NCBI RefSeq assembly: GCF_024713975.1
Contig: NC_091096.1
Location: 18,473,458 to 18,537,457, forward strand
Reading direction: 5' to 3'
DNA from: Paralichthys olivaceus
Lineage: Eukaryota > Chordata > Actinopteri > Pleuronectiformes > Paralichthyidae
DNA: 64,000 bases
Each line of letters starts with the position of its first letter. The stretch's first letter is position 1. A program made the position numbers and the translations under genes. Positions 1 to 14,316 of this stretch are shown here, piece after piece. A model generated the notes under the pieces. The model made no database searches. It had not been told where the DNA came from and saw only the letters and a program-made list of their open reading frames with translations.

Positions 1-3000
1 CCACTCGTTTGCTGCAATTTTTCTAGACATTTCCCTGCTGCGTTCTCGGGGGCTGGCAGGAAAGTATCCAGAAGATGTTGGAAGCAACTGACTCATTTGT
101 GTTCTCACATACAGCCCCTCTGCAAAATGCCCAGAGTTCAGTGCATGTGTAAGAACAGCTCCAGTGTAACCTCACGTCACAGATTTTAAGAATATTAAAA
201 TTAATACTTTTGATTTGCGATTTGCGATCACGTATAAGGGCTAATTCCAGCGGTAACTTAAGTTGCTGCCATCGTGAAATTTGGCACGTGAGATGTGTGT
301 GTTAGCTGGTGCAGGGGTTAACTGTGCCGGACAGAGCGAGAGGGACAGAGTTAACTGTAATCTATCTCACGACAAAGAGCTATTCATAAGAGGGTTAAAC
401 TGATTAGGGAGACAGGAGGATTGAAGAGAGAAATATGGGGGAATGGGAGGGGTGAGCTGTCAGAGGAAGGGGGCCTGTCCCAGACTTATGATTGTATTCA
501 AATCAAAACACATCCCACAATGCACTGCTGCCTGGCTCTCTTATGCACATACTGATGGACAAAGAAAAGCAGTGCTGATGCTTCTCCAAACAGAATAATC
601 TTTCTTCCTCCACTGTTTCCCCTGCTATTGTATCACATGTAATTCACTTTACCCCATGTATTACTGTGTATTCAGTATTTACCAGTGGGAAGCATATGCA
701 AAAATCACATGTTGACTGCAAGAACAAAAGACTTGTGCTGCAGCTTTAGTAGCATCACCAATAAATAAAAATACACCACATACTGTACTACATGAAAAAT
801 TGTCAGTGGCATTGCAGTGGTTTCACTTGCAGCAGTTTCACTTGCAGAAAAGCCACATCAATCTTGTCAGTAAAAAAAAAAAAAAAAAGGCATAGAAGAT
901 CAGAAATTGTGAGACAAGACCTGCTCCTGGCCAGTGGCACAGCTCTGAAAGCTGAGTTATTCCTAACCTGCCACCCTCTGGGCGAGAACCTGACTCTCGC
1001 TTAAATGAAGAGGGTTCATACAGCTCTGATGGATTAGTGTTTCCATTTTCTACCCTTGGCTGCACTGCAGCTTGACCTGTTGGAAACAAGGGCTTGTTTT
1101 AAGGTAGACTGGAGCTGTCATGTGATAGCTCCTGGTGAAAAAACAGTGAGGAGGAGTAGGAGGGTGGACGCGAGAAAGGAGCCACAGCCATTGTTTCAGC
1201 CATCCTCTATTCGCCTTAGAATCTAATGATGTTTGTCTCTAGAGGAGGGCTCGTGGACATTGTGCTAACGTAGCACCAAGGGGAGTGATGAATGCGTCTG
1301 GTGGGGAGTTACGGGGCACAGAGGTCGGAAAGGTCAACCTCTCATTGGTTGTCAGTGGATTATCGATGCACACAATTCAAGTAACCTCTCAGTAACCTCT
1401 CATTCAGTTCCTCTTGGACTGAGAAAAAGGTTTTTACTGATGTTGTTGATCATTTTTCAACTCATGCTCAATTATTCCAGCATATCGTCATTGTATCTGT
1501 GCATCAGGGCATCAGAGAGGAAAACAATCCTTTTAGTGAACAATCTTTCAGGGCAGAGCACCTGCCCTAGTGCCATTTCACAGGCCATTTCCAGGCCGGA
1601 GATGCAACATTCAAATTTAAATAAAGCAACATTTGTCACCCAGCATCAGCCTTTTGTCTGTCCGCAGGCTGAAAGGAAAACAAAGTCCCCTCTTTTTCTG
1701 TCTCTCATTCATCTCTCTCTCCCTTCGCTGCCTCATGTGCTGTGGATGCGACACTGAGTCTGCTTTTTAAACCCAAACATGTTTTTCCCCTCTTCTAATT
1801 TTTCAAATATGTGACAGAAGAAACCCACCCCTCCCCTGTGTAATCGACCCGCCCCTGCCCATGTTTGGCAGCTCCGCGTTTCTACAGCAACTGAATTCAA
1901 ACCTAAACCTATATCCCAGGCTTTTCTTGGTCGCATCACTATGGTTACCTCAGAGAATGAGAATAGTGGGGGCTGCCTTCTCTTTGTAGTGATGGACAAG
2001 AAGCAGGCTTCAGGAAAGGGTTAAGTGTTTGACAGCGAAAAACAGAATTGCCCCCATTGAGACCCAGGGGGCAGGGCACAAGTTTTGAAAATCAACATGT
2101 GTGCACACCCACATGGTTTTGAACCCATGAGACCAGTGCCACACGGTCAGTCTGGAGGATTTTCACACACTGTGCCTTAGTCATGTTATAAAATATGACA
2201 AGAGGCGTTATTAGCCACCGTGATCTTTAAGCATACCATAATATTTAGCCACGTGAGGATTAGGTGTGTTAAAGAAGGTTTGTGTGACTTTGCACATGAC
2301 AGTGTTTTCCCTATGCAGTGGGCAGTGAATTCTGCATATGATGTGAAAAGGTTGCATAGGAAACCGACGCCTCAGGGAGGATCCCTCACAGCGAGATAAG
2401 AGGAAAATGCCTATAATTATCACCATACCTGTTATCATCCATCTGCACATTTCCTCTCTCCGAGCCCCACCCACTAGTTTGACAGATGCTGACCTGAAAT
2501 CAGTGGCATTCGTTTTATGGAGACTCTAAGTGAGCACCGCCCAACAAACTCTCCTCTGTCTTTTAGGTCAGTCAATCATTAAGCCTAACTATTACACACA
2601 GCAACAGCCCCAGTCAGGAATGCAGGGTTAATTGTTAGCTATTGATGTCTGTCTTTACTCTCAGTGTGTGTTTCACTGTGTCTTAAGGGCATGTAGAGTT
2701 GTATGAATTGCGTAGCTTCCAGTCACAGCCGTCTGGAGGGAAACCGTGTGAATAGTGAGCATATTGTGTTTCTTGTGATATTGTTACTTCAAGGTTGCAG
2801 CACATTCAAGAGTTTTCTTGGGTTATATACAAAATATCAATTCTGGAAGCAGTTTTTGTGCTCAACCTAAAAATAAGAGTCATTATTTCTCTATTTGCAG
2901 CTTTATTTTTTTCTTAACTCTTCGCAACTTGTTGCTGGAGAACGACTGGATGCCAGAAATTTCTCATTTCTCTGTTTACTTTCAAACCGCTTTTGCCGGG

Positions 3001-4115
3001 TCCTAGTATGAGCAATGTGTGTGTTTTCCCCCCACCTCTGCACGCATCTTCCTGTCGTTTAAAGCTCTGAGATTGAAAGGGGGTGGGGGGTTCATTGAGA
3101 AACAGAATAAAAGGAGGGGGGGGGGGTGTAACTTCAGTACCCTCAAAAGTAGTCACCAGGCAACCAACAGATCAAGTTTCAAAGCCTGACAAGGAGTTGT
3201 AAGAAGTACAGAGAGGAGGAGGAGGAGGAGGAGAGGGGGACATAGGTGTGTGTGATAGAGAGACGTGTGTGATCGTACATCTGTATGGTGGAGGGTGTTC
3301 ACACACGTTTCTTTTATATTTGAATCATTAATTGACATTTTCTTCTCCATCAACAAGTCACCTAAAAAACAGAGTCTGACTTTATATCCCTCTGACACAA
3401 ATTACTGTGAGTGAACATGAAATGTTGCCTGTTCAACTGATAAATTAAACACATGGTCCATCTTGAGTATTTTAGGCATTGTCAAATTGGCAGATATGTC
3501 TAAGATAGTCTCATTAATTATTGTTTATCTCTGCCCAATACCTCTCATTGATAAACAAATACAGGGGACTCACCTCACTATGTAAATGTTGTAGATATCA
3601 CCCAAATAAAAAGAAGGACTCAAACATATTTTTTTCCAATTTGGTGATTTAATGAAGCCGCGTTCAGGAATTCCTGGCATGCACAGTCTAGCTTTCCACT
3701 CCACCACCACCCAAACCCGAAATGACAGGACACCATCTTCATCTGTAATCTTGCATATCATTACAATCATCACTCGAGTGATTCATGCGTGCTTTGCACC
3801 GCAACTTACAGCCACTGACTTCTTCTCCTCTGAGCTGCATGTTTTGTCCGCCACCTCTATTATTTTCATGAATCTTAATTATGTGACTGGCTATTAGCTA
3901 CAAACATTAGAGCTACTATCAATGATTATGCTGTGTGGATGTGCCCATGACTTTGACTGTGGCCTTTTGTGACAGTGGATGCTTGTGTCCTCTGCATGGT
4001 AAGCCCTCTTCCTGCATGTGCTGACTCTGCCTGTCTGGCTGTGTGTGTCTGTGCTGACCCCCCCCTCTCTCTCTCTCTCTCTCTCACCCTTTCCTCTTTG
4101 CCCTCCCACCCTCAG
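1..4115 (+). other. Intron/upstream part of igsf9a, no exon recognised
   Basis: This stretch precedes the first recognisable igsf9a exon, which opens in the middle of the first Ig domain. The preceding family exon (start of Ig1) should lie upstream, but no reading frame here looks like it, so the window probably begins inside a large intron. It holds only simple-sequence stretches: an A-run near 873-888, a (GGA)n tract near 3,213-3,236 and a (CT)n tract before the acceptor at 4,060-4,085. None of the short open frames resembles a protein I know. Confidence 0.6.
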
Positions 4116-7100
4116 GTCGCGTGTCTCTGACCCGGGGTGCCTCTCTGCTGGTGGAACGGCTGACCCTTGAGGACGAGGGCTGGTTCGAATGCCGCATCCT
4201 GCTCCTGGACAGCAAGACAGACGACTTTCAAAATGGCACATGGACCTTCCTCTCCATCACAGGTGCAGCACTGCAGGGTTTTGGAGAGCTGTAGGAGCTG
4301 CTCCTTTCACTGCTCATCACCGGCGCGGTCCCCTTTTTTAGAACAGCCCAAGCATGGGGTTGGCTGCGATTCTGTAGGCCGTGGCACGCTGAATATCATT
4401 GCAGTGTATGAGGAGGTTCTGTGTGATGTCATCACACCATGTCTCTGTCTGTGCAGAGCCTGCTATAAGCTGATGTCAAAGTATGTAGGAGTTGGTTTTA
4501 AGAATCTCAGGAGCAGGACAATGTAAATGCTGCTTGTGTGAGCTAAAGATTAATGTCAATAGACACATACACACACACACACACACTGTTCAAGCCACAA
4601 CAGAGTTATATAGAGTGAAAAGAAGGTATATGATGTAGTTGAACTACAGTGACTGAAAGACCTACATGTGTTGCATCAGGTTGCATTACATCAGTGCATG
4701 TATCGGATTTCATGACAATAAATGTTTATTAAGAATATACCCAGTACACTAAAAACCCAACTTGAACCTGACGCATAGACAGGGATGACATATTTAGTTC
4801 TAAGTTTTCTCCAAGTCAATGATTGCATATATTTTTTATCATGGGTGGTCTCAGTGGATATAAAACACTAACCATGGTAGTGTTGGGTCTGTGTACTCTC
4901 AAAATGACACACTATGATTTGCTGAGGTTGGGTGTTCCTCATTTATATTTCATTTTTCATTCTTGATACTCAAAAATGCCACTTTTGGAAAAAGGTGTCA
5001 ACTTCCAGATATATTGATATAGACTGACTTGATCTTAATCTGCTTACCAAATGTCAGGGAATCGTATAATTCATTGAGATATTCTACAAGTTGAAGAAAA
5101 AGTGGTTGACTTTCGATTAGAGCTTGAATGATGTTCATTTCAATTTTGGAGAGTAATAAATGTCCAATACTGATAATAAGGATTAAAAAATGTCCAATAC
5201 CAATATATTGGCTGATATATATATATATATATTCAAAGAAAATTGGCAATGGTTTCTAAGATGTTGTTATCAAACCCTTATGACAAAGAAATGTAACTGA
5301 GGGTTGATATTTTAGAGTTTAACCATTAAATTTGTCATAAATAAAAGGAGAGAATAATACAACCAAATGTGTAGAAGTTGAATCAAGACAATAAACATCA
5401 TTTTTATATAGAATGTAAACATGGATACAGGTTTGTAAAATTGAAAAAATTATATAGGTGCATATAACAAAATAAAAAGGGAAATACAGAAATTGATTTT
5501 GTTGGGCTGTATCATTAATTTATGCATTGTTCTTTCTTTGTTGTAGCTCCACCTGTGTTCATCAAGAAACCGCCAACTTTTGTGGAGGTTTTGCTCGGAG
5601 ACTCGCTGACTCTCAGCTGTGGAGCCCATGGCAACCCTCGGCCAACTGTTGTCTGGCACAAAGATGAGAGCCCAATTGAGAAACATAAAAAAATAAAAGT
5701 GAGGAGGACTAACAGATGGCATTTGCTGTGTTTAACTAAATTCATTTTAATTAGCATTTCCTGTAGCAGCAGTAGCTTAGATGTTCCTTTAAAGAGAACT
5801 TCTTCGTTGTTCTCTCCACGACTGCTCCATAATCTTCCTCTAACTTTGCTCTTCTTTGATCCTCTTCCTCCTTACCTCCCCCCGTTTTAGGTGCTCAATG
5901 GTACCTTGTCTTTGGCCTCCGTCACAAGAAATATCTCAGGAGTGTACAAATGTCACGTGTCCAACTCAGAGGGGAACCTGACCCACTCTTTGCAGCTGCA
6001 GGTCAAAGGTCAGTGATGAACCGTCAATCATTGGGGAGAGAAAGAATCCTGGGTAATCTCATGTTTAAACGTGGAATATAATGTTCAGGAAGCAAGACAC
6101 AGCTTCAGTGGTTATGAAAATAGCATCAAACACATGTTTTCCAGGAACAAGTTATTTCAGATGCTCTAAGGCTTTCTGATCCAAATACAGTTAAAAGAAT
6201 TGTGATTACACAGTCTATACTGCCACCTACAGTCTATGACCTGCCTTGCAATAATTTAGGACAACACTCAACAATTACATTTCACAAGTAATGACTTGTC
6301 TTGGTCATTACTGATCCCTATAGGTAGGAATGCTATTTACATCAGTGTCTGTTTTTTCCCTTTGCCAAACAGGTCCTCCAATCATCATCATCTCCCCAGA
6401 GGACACCACTCTCAACATGTCCCAGGATGCAGTTCTGCAGTGCCAGGCTGATGCCTACCCTTCCAATCTCACCTATGAGTGGTTGAAACAAGGACAGAAT
6501 GTTTACCATATTGAGTGAGTCCAAGTTTAAAATATCAGTGTCATGAGCACTTGGTGCTGCTAAACTTGTGCCAATGAAATAAGTAGATGCATTTCCAAAG
6601 CATGGTCCTAATGCAATCAATTCTAATTACATTATTTATAAGACTATTAAATTATGTGGTGATGACTACATTATAACCCTGAGACAAGGATTTTGCCATT
6701 CAGATTAAGGTGACATCTTCCAAAGTAATGCTCTGATAATACATTTTTATCAATAGATTGATTTGTGTGAATTTGATCTTTTGACTTTAGGTCCCTTAAG
6801 TCCAGAGTGAAGATTTTGGTGGATGGAACTCTTCTCATCCCTAATCTCATCCCAGAAGATGCTGGCAACTACACCTGTACCCCAACTAATGGGGTACTGA
6901 CCCCACCCTCTGCTTCTGCACATCTGAAAGTTAAACGTAAGGGTTATCTCTATTACACACCAATTTTCTTTCACCATGCAAGTTGAGGTTGCTGATGCGG
7001 GAGCATTTCCCAGTATGCCCTGAATTAAAATGTTTTTATTTACATCTTGTGATTAACATTTCTTCCGTTACCCTAGACCCTGCACGTGTAGGCCGAATGT

Positions 7101-10100
7101 CCCGGGAAACATACTTGCCTGCGGGCATGGAGGGGGTCATTGTCTGTCCTGTCCAGGCTGATCCACCTGTGCTCTATGTCAACTGGACCAAAGATGGAAA
7201 CTATTTAAATCTTGACAACGTGAGTTATGTTATGCCGTGGAAATAAAAAACCATCACAGAGGGGAAATGCTTGGAGTCACTGTGTGTATCTTTTCCTCCT
7301 TTTATCTCCAGTTCCCAGGTTGGATGGTAAACTCAGAGGGCTCCGTTTTTATAGCAACAGCCAATGATAATGCTGTTGGCATGTATGCCTGCACTGCCTA
7401 TAACAGTTATGGCACCATGGGCCAGTCTGAACCAACACAAGTCATTCTGAAGGTAAGGCTCGACTTATTGTCTCTGTCTTAGGTTCAGAGGAAACTTTTT
7501 ACTGAGTGCACAGATGTAACAAGGCCCCCTCCCTCCTACAGGACCCGCCATCGCTAAGAGTACCTCCTCAACCTGAGTATATCCAGGAGGTGGGCAGAGA
7601 GTTGATCATCCCTTGTGAAGGCAATGGAGACCCCACTCCAAACATAACATGGAGCAAGGTACAGGAGGAGGACATTTCCAACTCTAGAAAGATATCCTCC
7701 AGAGACACATCTTATTTATTCATTATTTAACTTGTGGTGGTCTTTCCTGATAGATTGGGCCAACCCCTCGATCTCCATTCAGTGTGTTGGCTAATGGCTC
7801 CCTCCTGCTGCAGCCACTCAGTAAAGATCACCATGGGGGCTGGGAGTGCCTGGCCACTAACCATGTAGCGACCGTCAGTGCAGGCACTGTGGTCATGGTG
7901 CTGGGTGAGTGATCCGACCTAAATTCTAACGTTTATGTTGATTCATGACCCTAAACCTGAAAGTACTCATTGTCAACAGTTCAAACCTTCAAACATGTTT
8001 TTTTCTGTTCCTCAGGCACCAGTCCTCATGTTGTATCCTTGTTATCTGTAACCACGGAGATGAACCAGGCCAATGTTTCCTGGGTGCCTGGCTTTGATGG
8101 AGGATACACCCAAAAGTTCACAGTTTGGTCAGTGATATATAATATGCTTTTATTTTGTACTATTCTATTATCCATTTATTAATTGTTATTCATAGTTTTA
8201 TTTTGGTCTGTTTTTAAATTTCTTTCAGGGTGAAGCAGGCTTCCAGGGGGAAACACGAATGGGCTTCTTTGCCTGTCCCCACATCCAAAAACTACCTTCT
8301 GGTAACCGGACTACTTGCTGGCACCAGCTATCAGTTCAGTGTTCTACCTCAGAATAAACTCGGCTCTGGACCTTTTAGCGAAATTGTTTCTGTGCGAACA
8401 CAAGGTTTGTGCAAGTGAACGTATGTTACATTGTCAGTTTCCTCTGCTCTATACTGTTTTGCTTTATTGTATCAGTATGAACTTATATCAGGTCTTCTTA
8501 TCAGCTGTGCCCACAGAACCTCCTACGGCTGTCAGCATAATCCTGGATCCTCCCACGTTCCTGTCAGCCAACCGGACTAAACGAGGCGTCCTCCTCCAGT
8601 GGTCGCCTCCAGAGGCTCCTTCCTCTCCACTGACAGGCTATGTGCTACAGGCCCGCAGGGATCAGGGCCGCTGGGTCATCCTCAGCAACAACATCAGTGC
8701 CAATCAGAGCGAACTACTTGTACAAGGACTGATACGGGTAATAATATGTTCATTTCTTACTTTGAATCTTTCCAAATATCAATCAGTGTCCCCTCTGTGT
8801 TTCTGGTTGAATAAAAATTAAATAGCTCTAGTGCTGAAATATTTATTTCAAACTAATGCTATGATAAATAATGAAAATGTTCTACACTAGTTTTTACTTT
8901 CATTCTGTGGAGCTAAATGAAACCTCCTATTTTTCTTTCTCTCAGGACTCTAGTTATGATTTGAGGCTGATGTCCCGCAGCAACAAATTACTCAGTGAAC
9001 CCAGTGAGGCTGTCAATGTATCCACCATAGGTAAGTGGCTTTTTAAGAATAACCACATTAGCATTATATGCATTATATGCATGTGGAGTCAACATCAGTT
9101 TTGACATATACACTGTCTATTATTGGATATTTTTTAAACATTAGATGGCAACAGATATGGCTGGAGACATTATGTTTTCAGGTTTTCCTTCTCTGCCTAG
9201 ATATGCTTGTCAGGAGAATTTCAGGAGCTCCATGAGGGAGTTTTTACAATTATGGTACAAATACTCCATTCAGCTGATTAGATGTTGGTGAAAAGTGAAG
9301 GTCACTCATGTCCGTCCCATTATTGTGAACAGGAAATATCAGGATCGCCTGGAGGGAATCTATTATAACAAACGCTATTAATCTAATGCCTATAATTACA
9401 TAAAACACTCAAAAAACGTATTATATTATATTTTTATATACATTCTCTGCACTATAAAGATATAATTCTCTATATAATGAGTCTGGATAGACATGCATGT
9501 ATACTGCAGCCTGACTGGTTGGCAGAGGCACACAACAGTGAGGTGCTAATTCTAGTAAGAGACTGTATTTATTATCCTCATTGACTCCGGTCTATTTACA
9601 GGGATGGAGATTTACCCTCTGCGCCCAAGTTTCTTGGAGGTCATCCCTGAGCCCCTGTTGGCTGGTGTGTTAGGAGGAGTGTGCTTCCTGTTTGTGGCCA
9701 TCGTTCTCTCCTTGGTGACAGCATGCTATATGAGTCACAGAAGACGGCAGCGTCACAGGAAGAGAAGAAAAGGTAAAACATCAGAACCCAATACAAAAAA
9801 TATGTAACTGTTTGTATTGGTGTCCAGAAAAGGGAAATTGTTTTGATTTAAACACTTTGATGATGATTTGATAATTTCAACTGTGCAACTGTTTGAAATT
9901 TGATCTTTTCCTCACTTGTTCTTAGATCTGCCATCTGCCTTTCAGAAGAACTCATCTCCAGAGTAAGTCTCCTCATAAATTGATTGATTGATTGGTTGAT
10001 AATGTGATTTCCTCACTATTAATCGCTGTATTTGCAGCTCTGTTAATAAATATTTAAGCTTGAATGTTGTTGAATTCATGTATTGTTATTGTAGGTGTTA

Positions 10101-13100
10101 TGTTGTTGATTACATTTTGACTGAAAATACTTGTCATTACAATCTCTACAATGCACAGTGTAGTATAAATGCGAAGGAAGTTAAAAATTGCAGCTTTAAA
10201 TGCTTTTTGTTATAATCCACAGTACTATAAAGTTGTTTTTCTTGTGTTCTTCTTTCTCAGAGCTCGCTCGCCTCCTCGCAGCCCAGACAGTGTCCTAAAG
10301 CTGAAGCTGTGTCCACCACTTCCCTTCTTCCCCACTTCGTCTTCACAGTCTGACCGTTCCTCCTTCGATAAAGGCAGCCGTGGAGAATATCATGACCAGC
10401 GGAAACAACTCCTCTCCAACTCCTCTCCACCACCTCATTACACACTTTTTGAGAGTCACTTGGGGTCTCAGGCTCCCTCACCAACTGCTTTGGAGTCTAT
10501 TTCCAGAGGGCCAGATGGACGCTTCATTATCCAACCGCTGCTAGAGGTTTCCAGTCATTCAAATAATAAAAACTTGAAGAAGGATGTCCTGCAAATTAAT
10601 GGTGGAGCAAGTGGCTCAGGGAGCAACCGGACGTCATTCAGGGACTCTCCAAAGTCAAGCATACTCAGCTCAGAGAAGGAGGAGAGGAAGGATTCTCCTT
10701 TCACTGTGGACGTCCCAGAGCTCAACAGACCTCCTTCTTCACCTGGCAGAGTACGGGCCATGGCCAGAAACTTCTCCCGTCAGGGCTGCTTTTATTCGGA
10801 CGATGAACAAGGCTCAGAGGCTCTACTGGAAAGAGCCAGCTTTTATTCAGACAGCAGCGAGAAAAAACCCAGCGATTCTCTCAGGAGACATCGCATGCCG
10901 GGTCACAACGAAGATCTGTTCTCCGGTTTGGGCAAGAGAACAAAGCTCCTGGATAGAGATCGACCTCACCATTCAGGCTACCAGCCAATGGAAAGTCAGC
11001 TGACTAATAACAGCACCCTGGTCTCACAGCTAGACAGTGGACTGGAGAGGGATAACATTAATAAGTGTGTCCAACTTGCAAAGGAGAGAGAGGAAATGGA
11101 GAGGGAGCTAGAGAACTATACAGCCGATCAGAGAAGCAGTAGTCGGGGAAGACATGAGCGACAGTCAACAGAGAGGGATGCAGAGGAAGAGCCAGTATGG
11201 AAGCCACAAGATGTAACTATCAGACAGAAACACAGGCCTTCTGGTCAGACAAGTCGGGTATCTGACTATAGGAGGGCGTGCTACTTCGGGAACACCAGCA
11301 GTCCCATGGACCGGCTCCCTACATCTCGCATACAGTGGGACATCAGCCCTGTTACCTCTTTTACCAACCTTGTTCCTTTACAGAGCCCCCGACAGACCAT
11401 GTCGCCCAGGTCACAGCATCCTCGCACATGTAGGGAAATCTCTGAGGACTCTCTGGCAGTTGATTCATCATACTCTCCTGTCACCCAGAACACCTCCCTC
11501 CCCATGCTTTCGCCTGATGTTGCCTCCAAAAGCTCACCTGTTTCTGGTTTAGAAACACCAACCAGAGGCAGGTCACTGAGTCCTCGGAGAGAGCTGGATA
11601 TATGCAGAAAGTCCGTGACTGAGCAGGGCTTACAAGAAAGGACGCAGGACAGAGGTTTCTCCTCAAAGTCCAGGCATTCATATTCTGATGCAGGCAATCA
11701 GCCCTGGGATTCTGCTGCCAGTGGTCCTATAGGCGACAGTGAGAGGCTGCAAAGTTCAGCTTCACCACAATATAATCAGCCCGACAGAACTAGAGACTAC
11801 ACAGCTAAAAGGGATATCAGTCCCTCGAGTTATTCTACATTACCCTACGAACACCAGGACGTTGGGGCAAAGGCCAAAGACAGAGAGACTCGTGGCCGGT
11901 GGAGCTCTGGGTTTAACTCAGAGTTAGAAAGAGAGGGTGTCCGAACACGCTCCAGGAGGAGTGACAAATGTCTTTTCTCTGATAGTCCCAGCCCTCTTTC
12001 AACACTCACCCTTGTAGAAGAGGTAGAGAGCGACCAGTCCCAATTTTCTGTGCCTAGAATGTCAGAGTCCTTCAATGTCAAACCTGCTGCCCCATCTCCC
12101 AAAATTCCCCCACTGCAGACAAGTGCAATTCTTGAGTACCTGAGCCTTCCAGGTTTCATTGAAATGAGCGTGGATGAGCCTGTGGAAGAAGCTGAAATCA
12201 CAGACACTGCTGGACAAAGTTCAGATCTAAAATCAGAAAAATCTCTGCTGACAAAGCCTGACGTAGTTCCTAAAAACTGGGAGGTTCATGTTCAAGAAAA
12301 CCAAGAAATGAGCTCAAACCAAAAGGTTTGCCTTGAACGAACTCAGTCTGGTGTGGGTGCAGAGCCCGGCATTGATGCCTGTAGAAAACAAGGCTATAAA
12401 CGCTCGCTCCACGTTGAAACTAGAGATTCTTCACACAGAGTAAGGTTTCCTGATGAGATGAGACCTTCATCACATGGTCCAGAGAAAACAAGCAAACAGC
12501 TATATGATGAGAAAACACAAATTCGAGCTGCGAATAAAAGCACAGACAGACCTGAATCCAGACTTGGATCCAGGTCAGCTCACACCTTGCTCAGTGCGGC
12601 AAAAGGAATGGCAGATTTAGTGTCAAAACATTCCTGGAGTTTTGCAGACAGTAGTGAGTCTTTACCAGAGCAATCCCAAAGACAAGCTTCTCAGGGCAGC
12701 AGGACTAATAACATTGCATCCCGGATAAGTCAAGCCCCTGTGCCATTTCTAAAGAAGTCTTTAAGTATTGGCCCTTGTAGGACGCTCTCAGGCATGGGAC
12801 CACCTCGTCCTTTCCTAAAGAAATCCATCAGTTTAGGCTCACAGAGGTGGGAGCATTTTGAGAGCCCAAGGACATATATTTCTGAGAGGTGTTACTGGGA
12901 TGAGTTCCCAAACCCAGATGTCAGGGTGAAGTCCTTCAGTTTGGGCCGCACTCCATCTTCCCTTCCCAGGCCTGGCCCCTCATGGAGGGAGTATGTCCCG
13001 TTCAGACAGCCTAGCATAGGGAGCTTAGAGAGGCCTCATCAAACACAAAGATCATTAGCTAGTCCCTGCTACCTCAATCCTATGTACCCACCCAGAAACA

Positions 13101-14316
13101 CCTCAATCTCCCCAATGCTGGAACCCTCAGATCCAAGACGGCAAGCCACTGTTTTCCTTGAGTCCTCCAGGTGGTCTCCTTCTTACCAAGAAACTCTGAG
13201 GTCTGCCCAGCATAAATATGTCCCCATGCCGTCCTCCATTCCCATGCCGCAGTACCAACACTGGCCAGGCTCCAGAGGGGAAAACATGAGACCCATGGAC
13301 CCCAGGAGGGGCCCTCCAAGGTCCTACCTGCCCAGAGGCATTAGCTGGCCCTCCCCTTATTACGCACCCTTCCCGCCCAGGGAGGGAGAGAGTTACAGAC
13401 AGTCAGACAGAATGATGGGTAGGGGAGGGGAGACTGAGAGCCGAGAGGGCGGGAGGGCCAGTTATGCCAGTCAGAGCAGTGGTAGAGGCAGCGCTGGTCT
13501 CTTCCAACATTCCCTGTCCATCACTCCCACACTGCTCAGCTCCCCCGAGACGACGGAGGAGAGTGAGCGGCATAGAGCTGAGATGGATCTGCCAGAGAGG
13601 AGAGCGAAAAGGTGAAACGTCGCCACCACACCTGGACAATAACAACCAACACACTGGAGTGTCTTCTTGGCAGAGGGATTCATTTGTGTTTCCATATGAG
13701 TTCAGTGTTTTTTGTGTCTTCTTTGTCATGACTGTTTTCTGACCTCTTTATTTTGTCTATCTCATTAGAAGGAACACATCAGTAGATGAAAGTTATGAAT
13801 GGGACTCTGCTGATGCCTGCGTGGACTCTGAGGTCCTGGACGCCATGAGGTTTGATCAGTCACAAATAAGCTCACGGAGAGGAAGGGGCGAGCTCAGATA
13901 TGATCAAGCAGGTGGCGTCCAGGACCAGCAACAGAAAGGTGATCATTTATTTTTTTTTTTAACATGTATTTGATGTTGCATGTGTCATTGTGAGTGTAAC
14001 GCTTTATGAGACGGTGCTGCATGTGTTCCTCCTGTACCTTCGTGCTGTGATTATTTGTGAGCTTTTCCCATGACATGCCCATCCATGCATTTTCCTGTTC
14101 CCGATGCCATCCCCAGGCCCACCTCCCTCACTCAGCCTGCCAGTTTCCAACCCACCTCGCTGCCAGCTCAGCCGCTCCCTAAGCGAGGCGCGCTTCAACG
14201 CTCTCCGCCAGGAGTACCAAGAGTACAGGCGGGCTCAGGAATCCGTCTGTACCCGTGAGCCCTGTATCACCCCTGGCTACGATTCAGACTCTGACTCCAA
14301 CTCCGCACTGCTCTAG
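4116..14316 (+). CDS. igsf9a: Protein turtle homolog (IGSF9 family), 3' 18 exons, 5'-partial
   Basis: A type I membrane adhesion protein of the Turtle/IGSF9 (Dasm1) family, known for roles in dendrite growth and synapse organisation. Exons: 4116-4262, 5547-5698, 5891-6008, 6373-6514, 6791-6936, 7077-7219, 7312-7452, 7542-7658, 7754-7904, 8016-8127, 8229-8404, 8505-8737, 8946-9030, 9602-9772, 9926-9962, 10261-13611, 13769-13938, 14117-14316. All have GT-AG ends, phases agree, and 1,929 whole codons run to TAG. Order: second half of Ig1 (WFECRILLLD), Ig2 (5547-6008), Ig3 (6373-6936), Ig4 (7077-7452), Ig5 (7542-7904), FN3-1 (8016-8404), FN3-2 (8505-9030), one TM helix followed by a basic stop-transfer stretch (9602-9772), then a Ser/Pro/Arg-rich tail of about 1,250 residues, much longer than the human IGSF9 and IGSF9B tails as I remember them. 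The conserved tail motif ISRGPDGRF is present. The a/b paralogue assignment is inferred. The 5' exons are missing. Confidence 0.88.

Noticed and set aside
11281-12207. Minus-strand open frames opposite the igsf9a tail exon
   Set aside because: They are shadows of the long coding exon; the plus-strand frame has splice sites, family motifs and neighbours.
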